Below are positions 1 to 6,978 of a DNA stretch of 64,000 nt, in pieces. The notes beneath the pieces are model-generated. The model saw only the letters and a program-made list of their open reading frames with translations, was not told the origin of the DNA and did not search any database. The number at the start of each line of letters is the position of its first letter. Position 1 is the first letter of the stretch. Source of the DNA: an uncultured Pseudomonadota bacterium (GTDB taxonomy: Bacteria > Pseudomonadota > Alphaproteobacteria > Rs-D84); the NCBI GenBank assembly GCA_900320405.1, contig OOHM01000001.1, positions 26,209-90,208 on the forward strand, given 5' to 3'. Both the position numbers and the translations under genes were made by a program.

Positions 1-1
1 C

Positions 2-1846
2 TATGGTGAATATTTAATTAATGCCCAGGGCGAAGATGTTGTTGCGGGTATTCGCACGCCCCAACCAATGAGCAAAGATGATTCTGGTCGTGTATCTTTG
101 GAAGAGGCGATGCCGGCGGTGTACAAAGAATTGTGCGATGTTCGCGAAAAATTGGAAAAACATTACAAAGATATGCAAGATATGGAATTTACCATTGAAC
201 ACGGGAAACTGTGGATGTTGCAGTGTCGTAATGGTAAACGCACGGCGGCGGCGGCGGTTCGTATGGCGGTCGAAATGGTCGGCGAAGGTCTGCTGACCAA
301 GGAAGAAGCCATTTTGCGTGTCGGTGCCGACCAATTGAATCACTTGTTGCATCCTATGTTGGATCCCAAGGCCGAAAAGAAAGTTATTGCGACGGGTCTT
401 CCGGCGTCCCCGGGTGCCGCGGTGGGTATGGCGGTGTTCAATGCCGAAGATGCGGAAAAATGGGCATCCGAAGGCAAGAAAGTTATGCTTATCCGTGTTG
501 AAACATCGCCCGAAGATATTGCCGGTATGAACGCGGCCCAGGGTGTGATTACGGCCCGTGGTGGTATGACATCGCACGCGGCGGTGGTTGCACGCGGTAT
601 GGGAACACCGTGTGTTTCCGGTTCTGCGGATATCAAGATTGATTATGAAACCAAAACAATGAAAACAACATCTGGCGCGGTTATCCATGAAGGCGATTGG
701 GTTTCGATTGATGGTGCGCGCGGTGAAATTATCGAAGGCGCGGTTCCAACGGTTTCCGTGGAATTGACGGGCAATTTTGGTACGCTTATGCAATGGGTTG
801 ACGAAATAAAAACTTTGACGGTCAAGGCAAATGCCGAAACACCAAAAGATGCAAAGCAGGCGCGCGATTTCGGTGCCGAAGGTATTGGTTTGGCCCGTAC
901 AGAACATATGTTCTTTGACCCGGCGCGAATCCAGGATATGCGCGAGATGATTTTGGCCGATGACGAGGCCGGTCGCCGTGCGGCATTGGCAAAATTGTTG
1001 CCGTACCAGAAAGCGGACTTTGTCGAATTGTTCAAGATTATGGATGGTCTGCCGGTCACAATTCGTTTAATTGACCCACCATTACACGAATTCTTGCCAC
1101 ATACCGATGCAGAAATTGCAGAATTGGCGGCACACATTGGCAAAACGGTTGAATTTGTTAAATCGCGTGCAGATGCGTTGCACGAACAAAACCCGATGTT
1201 GGGTCATCGTGGATGCAGATTGGCCATTACATATCCGGAAATATGCGAAATGCAAACGCGTGCAATTTTGTCCGCGGCGTTGGAATGCAAAAAATCAGGT
1301 GTTTCTGTTCATCCGGAAATCGAAGTTCCGTTGGTTGGTTCCAAGAAAGAGGTCGATATTGTTAAATCTGTTATCGACGCAACCGCGGCGGCGCTGTTCG
1401 CAGAATTAGGCGAATCGATTGAATACACGGTTGGTTCAATGATTGAATTGCCGCGTGCGGCCGTTTTGGCAAACGAAATCGCGGAAAGTTGCGAATTCTT
1501 TGAATTTGGAACAAACGATTTGACACAAACAACATTGGGTATGTCGCGTGATGACACGGGTAAAATCTTGGATGAATACCGTGCGCGTGGCATCTATGTT
1601 GCCGACCCATTTGCGTCGGTTGACCAATTGGGTGTTGGTTTGTTGATAAAAGACGCGGTGCAAAAGGCCCGCGCGACCAAGGGTGACAAAATACACCTTG
1701 GGGTTTGTGGTGAACACGGTGGCGACCCAGAATCAATTGAATTCTTCCATAAATGCGGATTCAATTCTGTGTCGTGCAGTCCGTTCCGCGTGCCAATTGC
1801 ACGCCTTGCCGCGGCCCAGGCAGCGGTTAAATTCCCGCGTAAATAA
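2..1846 (+). CDS. ppdK: Pyruvate, phosphate dikinase, C-terminal part (5' end outside window)
   Basis: This enzyme interconverts pyruvate, ATP and phosphate with PEP, AMP and pyrophosphate. The reading frame is open from base 2, so the N-terminal ATP-grasp region is mostly outside and about 614 residues are visible. The phosphohistidine motif GGMTSHAAVVARG has its His codon at 575-577. The C-terminal PEP/pyruvate barrel carries the conserved CGEHGG motif, with its catalytic Cys, near the end. The first in-frame ATG (68) falls inside conserved family sequence (QGEDVVAGIRTPQP), so it is not the start. Length and motifs fit an active enzyme. A hairpin terminator follows directly. Confidence 0.97.
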   Translation, partial: YGEYLINAQGEDVVAGIRTPQPMSKDDSGRVSLEEAMPAVYKELCDVREKLEKHYKDMQDMEFTIEHGKLWMLQCRNGKRTAAAAVRMAVEMVGEGLLTKEEAILRVGADQLNHLLHPMLDPKAEKKVIATGLPASPGAAVGMAVFNAEDAEKWASEGKKVMLIRVETSPEDIAGMNAAQGVITARGGMTSHAAVVARGMGTPCVSGSADIKIDYETKTMKTTSGAVIHEGDWVSIDGARGEIIEGAVPTVSVELTGNFGTLMQWVDEIKTLTVKANAETPKDAKQARDFGAEGIGLARTEHMFFDPARIQDMREMILADDEAGRRAALAKLLPYQKADFVELFKIMDGLPVTIRLIDPPLHEFLPHTDAEIAELAAHIGKTVEFVKSRADALHEQNPMLGHRGCRLAITYPEICEMQTRAILSAALECKKSGVSVHPEIEVPLVGSKKEVDIVKSVIDATAAALFAELGESIEYTVGSMIELPRAAVLANEIAESCEFFEFGTNDLTQTTLGMSRDDTGKILDEYRARGIYVADPFASVDQLGVGLLIKDAVQKARATKGDKIHLGVCGEHGGDPESIEFFHKCGFNSVSCSPFRVPIARLAAAQAAVKFPRK

Positions 1847-1860
1847 AAATGCACAGATAG

Positions 1861-1886
1861 AAAATGCCCCAAACGGGGCATTTTTT
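1861..1886. terminator. Bidirectional intrinsic terminator
   Basis: A nine-base-pair stem (AAATGCCCC / GGGGCATTT, loop AAAC) is followed by T-rich DNA on the plus strand and preceded by A-rich DNA. It can end both ppdK and the convergent PagL gene. Confidence 0.85.
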
Positions 1887-1898
1887 ATAATAAAAAAA

Positions 1899-2450
1899 TT
1901 AAAAACTGTAATTCACAGATAAACCCGTAAAATTAAATCCGCGGTTTGTTTCGGTTAAATCGCCATTCGAGAAATGCAATGTGAAAAATTCCATTCTTAA
2001 AGATTCTGTAATATTTTTCCCAATAAAGAATTTTTCACCAAATACCAAACGGCTTGATACCCAACGGTCGTGATTATCGCGATAATATGGACCCAATCCG
2101 CCACCAATATACCAACCGTGCCAATTAAATAATGCCACATCCCAAGACAGTCCCACACCAAAAAACGACAAACCATCTGCAGAATGATACGCGATGTTTT
2201 GAATAACACTTGCATTCATACGCGCCGGGATTTTAAAGATAGTCATCGGTTGACTGTATGTGCCCATCATCATTGTCATCGGCACAAATTCCCAATCGCC
2301 GGGATATATCAACTTTAACAATGAACCCGAACCGATACCGGGACCGCCAGAAATCGAAATAGAATTTTCGTGTCCATCACCAAACATCGGGTTTGCGTAT
2401 GTTGCGCCAATCGCCATAATTGATAAAAACGAAACAATAAACTTTTTCAT
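1899..2450 (-). CDS. PagL-like lipid A 3-O-deacylase, outer-membrane beta-barrel
   Basis: The 183-residue protein begins with a signal peptide (MKKFIVSFLSIMAIGATYA) and ends in aromatic Phe, as outer-membrane barrels do. The C-terminal part has the PagL-type block LHFSNGD followed by NRGFNF; in PagL a His and Ser in this HxSN block form the active site. PagL removes the 3-O-linked acyl chain of lipid A. The annotated ATG at 2450 follows a perfect -10 box by 7 nt and opens a clean signal peptide; a longer in-frame start at 2570 would put hydrophobic non-signal sequence in front, so I reject it. Family assignment rests on the C-terminal motif, size and barrel-like alternation. A generic small barrel protein is the alternative. 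Confidence 0.7.
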   Translation of the reverse strand: MKKFIVSFLSIMAIGATYANPMFGDGHENSISISGGPGIGSGSLLKLIYPGDWEFVPMTMMMGTYSQPMTIFKIPARMNASVIQNIAYHSADGLSFFGVGLSWDVALFNWHGWYIGGGLGPYYRDNHDRWVSSRLVFGEKFFIGKNITESLRMEFFTLHFSNGDLTETNRGFNFTGLSVNYSF

Positions 2451-2457
2451 ACCACGA

Positions 2458-2486
2458 ATTATACACCCGGGTCGGTATATTCGCAA
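2458..2486 (-). promoter_or_regulatory. Promoter for the PagL-like gene, predicted leaderless
   Basis: On the minus strand TTGCGA and TATAAT are separated by 17 nt. Only 7 nt lie between the -10 box and the ATG at 2450, so transcription should start at or within a nucleotide or two of the start codon. Confidence 0.7.
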
Positions 2487-2493
2487 TAAAATG

Positions 2494-2522
2494 TTGACGG
2501 CAATGGGATAAAAATCTATTAT
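2494..2522 (+). promoter_or_regulatory. Sigma70-type promoter for the 2552 gene
   Basis: TTGACG and TATTAT are separated by exactly 17 nt. A Shine-Dalgarno sequence (AAAGGGGA) lies ahead of the ATG at 2552, so this side of the divergent pair has a normal short leader. Confidence 0.75.
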
Positions 2523-2551
2523 GAAATTGTACAAAACCAAAGGGGAAAAAT

Positions 2552-3004
2552 ATGAAACGAATATTTTCATTTAGTTTAATTGCGGCGGTTGCCGTGACAA
2601 CGGCGGCGAATGCGGGTTGGCGTGATATGTTTGGCCTGAATAAAACATCGGAACCGCAAACATTGGCCGATGCGTGCAATACCGATGAAATCACAACAAT
2701 TTGCCCAGAAATGATTATGGGTTCGAAAACGATGATGGAATGTTTATCTGAAAATATTTCGTCATTGTCTTCAAAATGTGCGGGATATGTAAAAAAACAA
2801 ATCAATGCCCAGGTTGAAGGTGTCGCAAAATCCGTTGAAGACACCAAGGCCGAAGTTGCCAATACGGTGGATTCAGCCAAGGCGGATGCTGCGACGATAC
2901 GTGCCGATGGCGAAAACACTGTGGCCACCGTTGATGCGGCCGCAAAACAAACCGGTGAAGGTGTTAAAGAAACCGGTGGATGGTTCCGAAATTTATTCAA
3001 ATAA
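2552..3004 (+). CDS. Exported protein with Cys-containing head and helical tail, unknown function
   Basis: A 150-residue protein with a signal peptide (MKRIFSFSLIAAVAVTTAANA). The mature N-terminal half has four Cys (DACNTDE, TICPEM, MECLSEN, SKCAGY), likely disulfide-paired in the periplasm. Residues from about 90 to 135 are Ala/Asp/Val/Thr-rich and helical, like the heptad-rich tails of some lipoprotein-like spacers. It ends GGWFRNLFK, an amphipathic tail. There is no lipobox. It has its own promoter and terminator, so it is monocistronic. No family is recognised. Confidence 0.85.
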   Translation: MKRIFSFSLIAAVAVTTAANAGWRDMFGLNKTSEPQTLADACNTDEITTICPEMIMGSKTMMECLSENISSLSSKCAGYVKKQINAQVEGVAKSVEDTKAEVANTVDSAKADAATIRADGENTVATVDAAAKQTGEGVKETGGWFRNLFK

Positions 3005-3010
3005 AAAAAC

Positions 3011-3034
3011 AACCCGCCGCGTGGCGGGTTTTCT
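3011..3034 (+). terminator. Intrinsic terminator
   Basis: Stem AACCCGCC / GGCGGGTT with loop GCGT, followed by TTCTTGTTT, just after the stop at 3004. Confidence 0.85.
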
Positions 3035-3036
3035 TG

Positions 3037-3065
3037 TTTACACGCGCGCGTAAAAATGTTATAAT
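3037..3065 (+). promoter_or_regulatory. Promoter for the 3152 gene
   Basis: TTTACA and TATAAT are spaced 17 nt, with TGT directly before the -10 box (extended -10). It predicts an ~80-nt leader ahead of the ATG at 3152. Confidence 0.75.
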
Positions 3066-3151
3066 AAATAAAACTTGGGTGAAATTTAAGGTCGGATTTC
3101 GCCACGAATGTGGTGTGTTTCGGGCGTTTCCGAATATAATGGAGAGTGTTT

Positions 3152-5242
3152 ATGAAAAAACGTTATGTCGCAAATATGTGTAAAAATGCACTGGGGGCGG
3201 TATTGTTGTTAATGGGTGCATTTTTCGTATGTTCAACATTGTTGTCTATGCGTGTTGTGTTCGCGGATCCAATCGCGCCGGCAATTGACCCGGCGGTCAC
3301 AATGGAACAAAACCAGACATCGCCACGCACCGGTCGTGCAAGCCCACGTGGCACAAATGCAATATCTGTGGCGCGTCCTACAACGGCGGCAACGACAAAC
3401 GCGGGTGCATCGCGTGGTGTCACCGCACGCAAGGTTGCATCCCGGACAAATTCTGGCGCATCTGATACGGTTGCCCGTACAACAACGCGTAATGTTGTTG
3501 CGCGCACCGCCCGTACAACGACCGCAAATCGGTCTACAACACGTAATGTTCGTGCCCGCACGGGTGCGACACAATCACGCGTTGCATTGGAAGGTGAACC
3601 GACGCGTGGCACAAAAACAAAAATCAACAGCAGTTATTACACATATCTTTCGGGCAAATTGTATTCCGGAAATTATTCCAATATTATCGATTCAACAACG
3701 GGATTGATTTCTGCCGAGGCATACAGCAATTGTTTGGAATCATACTATACATGTATGGATGAAATATGTACAGCGCGTAATGCGGCGCAACGCCGTTGTG
3801 CGTGTGCCGGTCGTGTCAAAGCCTTTGCCGAGGCCGAAGATGCATTGGAATCTGCCAACGAAGAATTGATTAAAATATCTGGTGAATTGGCATTGCTGAT
3901 TGCAAACAAGGGTAAAGAAGTTAGTGCCGCGTTCAGTCTTACCGATGCAGAAAAGGTTATGAACTGCGCATCCTGGCGCGAAGTTTCGCATATGGATACA
4001 TCGGGTGCCGCCGGTACGGGCTGTGATGCGGACGCAATGAAAACCTGGTGCGAAAGCCACGGTGAATATACAAATTGTTCTTGCTCGGTTGCACCGTCAT
4101 ATTGTACAAACGAAAGCGTTTACGGGTTCAAGGTTCAAGATCTTGATGGTGCGGGTTCCGATATTTTGGCGTCTTTGGCAAATTGGGCAGACACAGTCAA
4201 AACGAATGTTGATACAATCTTGACCAATAATGATGATTCTGTGTTCAGTGCCATTTCAACATTGACCGGCGTAATAAATGGTATCACCGGTTCTGCGTCA
4301 TCATTATATGCGGATGAAACCAAAGATACATTGGCGGAAACATGGGGGTACGATTTGTTCCGCTATGCGCATAATAATGTATGCGCACGCGTATTGGATT
4401 CGTGCTTTAATGGTATATATGAAGGTTGCGGTACGCCACCGACCGGTGGACGCTGTGCGAACGGCGCAACATCGTCTTGTCCGTTTAATTATAACAGCAA
4501 GGTTGAAATATCATCCTCTGGTGATGTGACATTGAACGAACGCAGCACCGCCGGTGCGAATGCATCTGCATCGTGCTTTGGTTATTCGACATCTTCGGGT
4601 GACCCATATTCGTCTTTACGTGGCCCGGTTGCCGATGCACGTCGGTCTGTGATGCAGAAATATTTGTTGGATGCGAACGCAGATTGCGACCTGTATGGCG
4701 AACAATTGAAAACAACCGCACAAAAGATTGCGTATCAAAAGGTTGCCGCACAACAGGCGTTGCAACAGAAGCGTTTGGAATTCTATAACGAAGAACGCGA
4801 TACGATTTTGAATAACGCGGTCGCCGCCGGTACGAACTTTAATGAATGTATCAGCGAATTGTGGGATTGTTATGAAACCCAGGCATCTGCGAACGAAACA
4901 TGGTCAACGGCGCGTATTAAAACATATTGTGCCCAGATTGCAAATTCTCCGCATTGCTATCAAGATATGATTTGCACACCGTCTGTGGCCCAGTTCAAGG
5001 CGATTATTGACTTGGCAGATAGTACCTCTTGCCAATGGCACGCCAGTGATTATACAAAAAATACTTGTCGCAACGTTGTGACACTTAATGAAATTTTAAG
5101 TTCTAATGGTGCAAGTTCCACGGCCACAAACCCAAGCGGGACCGAAACGACCGGTAATTCGGCGGCATTCCGTGAACAGTGTCTGCGTGATACTTTGGGT
5201 TGCCCAGGCGAGGGTTGTATTCGCGAATGGCGCCGCAACTAA
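3152..5242 (+). CDS. Large Cys-rich exported protein, paralogue of the 6979 gene
   Basis: A 696-residue protein of unknown function. A long signal peptide or N-terminal anchor (hydrophobic core about residues 14-36, ending VVFADP) is followed by a Thr/Arg/Ala-rich low-complexity stretch to about residue 150. A Cys-rich body follows. Its first block, CLESYYTCMDEIC then RRCACAGR, matches the pattern CxxxYxxCMDxxC...RCxC in the 879-residue protein at 6979, and both continue into a helical A/E/N-rich segment. I chose ATG 3152 over the upstream GTG at 3146 because GGAGAG sits 5 nt before it. It is probably a secreted or surface disulfide-rich protein. It lies immediately upstream of rplU but has its own terminator. 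Confidence 0.88.
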   Translation: MKKRYVANMCKNALGAVLLLMGAFFVCSTLLSMRVVFADPIAPAIDPAVTMEQNQTSPRTGRASPRGTNAISVARPTTAATTNAGASRGVTARKVASRTNSGASDTVARTTTRNVVARTARTTTANRSTTRNVRARTGATQSRVALEGEPTRGTKTKINSSYYTYLSGKLYSGNYSNIIDSTTGLISAEAYSNCLESYYTCMDEICTARNAAQRRCACAGRVKAFAEAEDALESANEELIKISGELALLIANKGKEVSAAFSLTDAEKVMNCASWREVSHMDTSGAAGTGCDADAMKTWCESHGEYTNCSCSVAPSYCTNESVYGFKVQDLDGAGSDILASLANWADTVKTNVDTILTNNDDSVFSAISTLTGVINGITGSASSLYADETKDTLAETWGYDLFRYAHNNVCARVLDSCFNGIYEGCGTPPTGGRCANGATSSCPFNYNSKVEISSSGDVTLNERSTAGANASASCFGYSTSSGDPYSSLRGPVADARRSVMQKYLLDANADCDLYGEQLKTTAQKIAYQKVAAQQALQQKRLEFYNEERDTILNNAVAAGTNFNECISELWDCYETQASANETWSTARIKTYCAQIANSPHCYQDMICTPSVAQFKAIIDLADSTSCQWHASDYTKNTCRNVVTLNEILSSNGASSTATNPSGTETTGNSAAFREQCLRDTLGCPGEGCIREWRRN

Positions 5243-5261
5243 GCATTGGGTGCAAAAATTG

Positions 5262-5287
5262 AAATCGGGGTTCGCCCCGATTTTTTG
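5262..5287 (+). terminator. Intrinsic terminator with UUCG tetraloop
   Basis: Nine-bp stem AAATCGGGG / CCCCGATTT around a TTCG loop, followed by a T run. Confidence 0.9.
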
Positions 5288-5328
5288 TCTTTCGAATATG
5301 GTTCTGCATAAAATTTTATGCAAAATGC

Positions 5329-5356
5329 TTGACTTTTGATAAAAAAAGCATATTAT
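5329..5356 (+). promoter_or_regulatory. Promoter of rplU-rpmA
   Basis: TTGACT and TATTAT are separated by 16 nt, immediately downstream of the previous terminator and about 50 nt before rplU. Confidence 0.8.
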
Positions 5357-5408
5357 TTGCATAAACTTTTGAACAAAAGTTAAAAAATAACCATAAAAGG
5401 ATTTGAAT

Positions 5409-5708
5409 ATGAGCGACTTTGCAATCTTTCAAACCGGCGGAAAGCAGTATCGTGTTAAAACCGGTGATGTTATCAAGGTTGAAAAACTGGATGCGGATGG
5501 CGACGTCACTTTTGACCATGTTTTGATGATTGGCGACCGCGTTGGTACGCCGACCATTGACGGGGCAAAAATTGTCGCGACTGTCGTTGAACAAAAACGC
5601 GGGGACAAGGTTTTGGTGTTCAAGAAAAAACGCCGTCAAAACTATCGTCGTACACGCGGTCATCGTCAGTTTATTACCGTGTTGAAAATCAAGGAAATCG
5701 TGGGTTAA
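5409..5708 (+). CDS. rplU: 50S ribosomal protein L21
   Basis: L21 is a globular protein of the large ribosomal subunit that binds 23S rRNA. The 99-residue product starts [16 protein letters not shown], the universal L21 opening, and carries the basic [16 protein letters not shown] tail block. A TTG two codons upstream is in frame, but ATG 5409 has AAAAGG at the right distance. Followed by rpmA after 25 nt in the standard rplU-rpmA operon. Confidence 0.98.
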   Translation: MSDFAIFQTGGKQYRVKTGDVIKVEKLDADGDVTFDHVLMIGDRVGTPTIDGAKIVATVVEQKRGDKVLVFKKKRRQNYRRTRGHRQFITVLKIKEIVG

Positions 5709-5733
5709 TCCCCGGAATTAAAGGAGTTTAATT

Positions 5734-6000
5734 ATGGCACATAAGAAAGGTGGTGCGAGTACAGCAAATGGACGCGATTCTGCGGGACGCAGATTGGGCG
5801 TTAAAAAATCTGGTGGCGCACGCGTGATTCCGGGTAATATCATTATTCGTCAACGCGGAACCGCCGTTCATCCGGGCGAAAACGTTGGTATGGGCAAAGA
5901 CCATACAATATTTGCGAAAATCGCCGGCGTGGTGAAATTCAAACGTGGATTCCGTGACCGCAAAACTGTTTCGGTTATTCCGGAAGAAACCGCAAAATAA
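5734..6000 (+). CDS. rpmA: 50S ribosomal protein L27
   Basis: The 88-residue protein starts [16 protein letters not shown], the conserved flexible N-terminus of L27 that reaches toward the peptidyl-transferase centre. No Firmicutes-type cleaved extension is present. AAGGAG precedes the ATG. It is cotranscribed with rplU, and a terminator begins at the base after the stop codon. Confidence 0.98.
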   Translation: MAHKKGGASTANGRDSAGRRLGVKKSGGARVIPGNIIIRQRGTAVHPGENVGMGKDHTIFAKIAGVVKFKRGFRDRKTVSVIPEETAK

Positions 6001-6024
6001 AAATGCCCTTTGGGGCATTTTTTT
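6001..6024 (+). terminator. Terminator of rplU-rpmA
   Basis: Stem AAATGCCC / GGGCATTT, loop TTTG, followed by a T run. It starts right at the rpmA stop. Confidence 0.88.
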
Positions 6025-6107
6025 AGTGGCGAATCTCCTTTTTGTGAAAGAATGGGGCAACGAAAGTTGGTGGGGTAGTTATAAAAAAGGCACATCGCGC
6101 CGTTTTT

Positions 6108-6566
6108 TTAATTTTTATTCCACAGCCAACAATTTTCATCGGTATGTGTTGCATTGTATGTTGTTGCTCCGTCTGGCCATCCGGCACAGGACATTTTATT
6201 TTCTGTCAGCTCAAGAGCTTCATTTATTTTATAATCCACTAGGCCAAGTGTTGGAATGATCTTATCGTAATCGCTATCATTTACACCATTGATTGCTTGT
6301 TCTTCTGATGTTGCCCATACGCCAAAATAATTACCTGTTATACCACCATTGTTTGAGTCATAACTGACCAAAGCAGGCAAACTTGCTACATTTGTTCCGC
6401 CATGTTTATCGGCAACTTCTATTTCCACCATATCGGTATCAATTAAATCTTGTTTCAATGCGTCCGCTGCATCCACATAGTCCCGCGATGTGACGGTCGC
6501 GCTTGTTGCGTATGCGCCGGTTGCCAAAACGGATGCGATTACACTGAATAATAAAGTTTTGCTCAT
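6108..6566 (-). CDS. Small exported protein of the YVDxADALKQ family (copy 1)
   Basis: A 152-residue protein with a signal peptide (MSKTLLFSVIASVLATGAYA). The mature N-terminus TVTSRDYVDAADALKQ is shared with proteins at 16343, 35529 and 53722(-). The C-terminus (MSCAGWPDG ... ENCWLWNKN) shares the Cys and CLLW-type motif with the 16343 and 53722 proteins. The centre (YDKIIPTLGLVDYKI) resembles the 35529 protein (TYIPTMGAVMAQI). Two Cys may pair. The gene sits behind a ~240-nt structured leader. Function unknown; a surface or secreted adhesin-like or pilin-like role is only a guess. Confidence 0.88.
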   Translation of the reverse strand: MSKTLLFSVIASVLATGAYATSATVTSRDYVDAADALKQDLIDTDMVEIEVADKHGGTNVASLPALVSYDSNNGGITGNYFGVWATSEEQAINGVNDSDYDKIIPTLGLVDYKINEALELTENKMSCAGWPDGATTYNATHTDENCWLWNKN

Positions 6567-6570
6567 AATA

Positions 6571-6805
6571 TTCCCCTCTTTGTTTCAAATAAATAACCGT
6601 CAATGAAAATGACGGTCGGGGTGTTAACAGAATCATACGAAACAATGACCCATTGACCTTCAATATATAATCAATGGCACCCCGACCCGTGTCGGGGAAC
6701 TAATCATCACGGCACAAAATATGCGAAACTTATGGATTACGACATATTCGTGCCGGTTTCGTACAAGGCCTGTTAAAGCCCCGAACCAAATTCCCATCTG
6801 GCTCA
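6571..6805 (-). promoter_or_regulatory. Long structured 5' leader (element B, copy 1)
   Basis: The transcript from the promoter at 6812-6840 would have ~240 nt before the ATG at 6566. An 85-nt core (6615-6699) aligns with an 85-nt core ahead of the 35529 gene. Outer helix GGTCGGGGTG / CACCCCGACC encloses a hairpin CCATTGA / TCAATGG whose loop holds TATATATTGAAG, plus a conserved single strand GTATGATTC. The strand TCCCCGAC at 6692-6699 can pair instead with the outer helix 5' strand. A second hairpin (GGCAC ... GTGCC) lies upstream at about 6710-6755. The Shine-Dalgarno sequence is GAGGGGAA. Confidence 0.65.
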
Positions 6806-6811
6806 CTTTAT

Positions 6812-6840
6812 ATTCTAATCAAAACCCGGTATTTAAACAA
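6812..6840 (-). promoter_or_regulatory. Promoter of the leader and gene at 6108-6566
   Basis: On the minus strand TTGTTT and TAGAAT are separated by 17 nt. The start point would be near 6805. Confidence 0.6.
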
Positions 6841-6856
6841 GTAAAAAAATTAATGG

Positions 6857-6932
6857 TTAGTGGTTTTTGGAATGTTTTATAATAGTTAAATTCATTTTTT
6901 ACTAACCAGTACTCACTAACACTAACCACTAA
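6857..6932. repeat. TTAGTGGTT / AACCACTAA inverted repeat
   Basis: Arms TTAGTGGTT (6857-6865) and AACCACTAA (6924-6932) flank about 58 nt, with further ACTAAC units near the right arm. The same sequence units recur between rpoB and rpoC near 61675-61750. It lies in the region upstream of the 6979 gene. Confidence 0.55.
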
Positions 6933-6978
6933 TTTCTCTTTTTTCTTGCGCATATTTATGATATAATTACCCCTAAGG

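Noticed and set aside
14..907. 297-residue minus-strand ORF
   Set aside because: Antisense to ppdK; composition (His/Arg/Phe-rich) is that of a shadow frame of a codon-biased gene.
6001..6024. Repeated AAATGCCC...GGGCATTT hairpins (1861, 6001, 45051) as a possible repeat family
   Set aside because: Each is a terminator directly after a gene, with T runs; similar stems are explained by a common terminator style.
6850..6935. Possible CRISPR array from recurring ACTAAC units
   Set aside because: Units are 6-9 nt, irregularly spaced and inverted; there are no uniform spacers and no cas genes.
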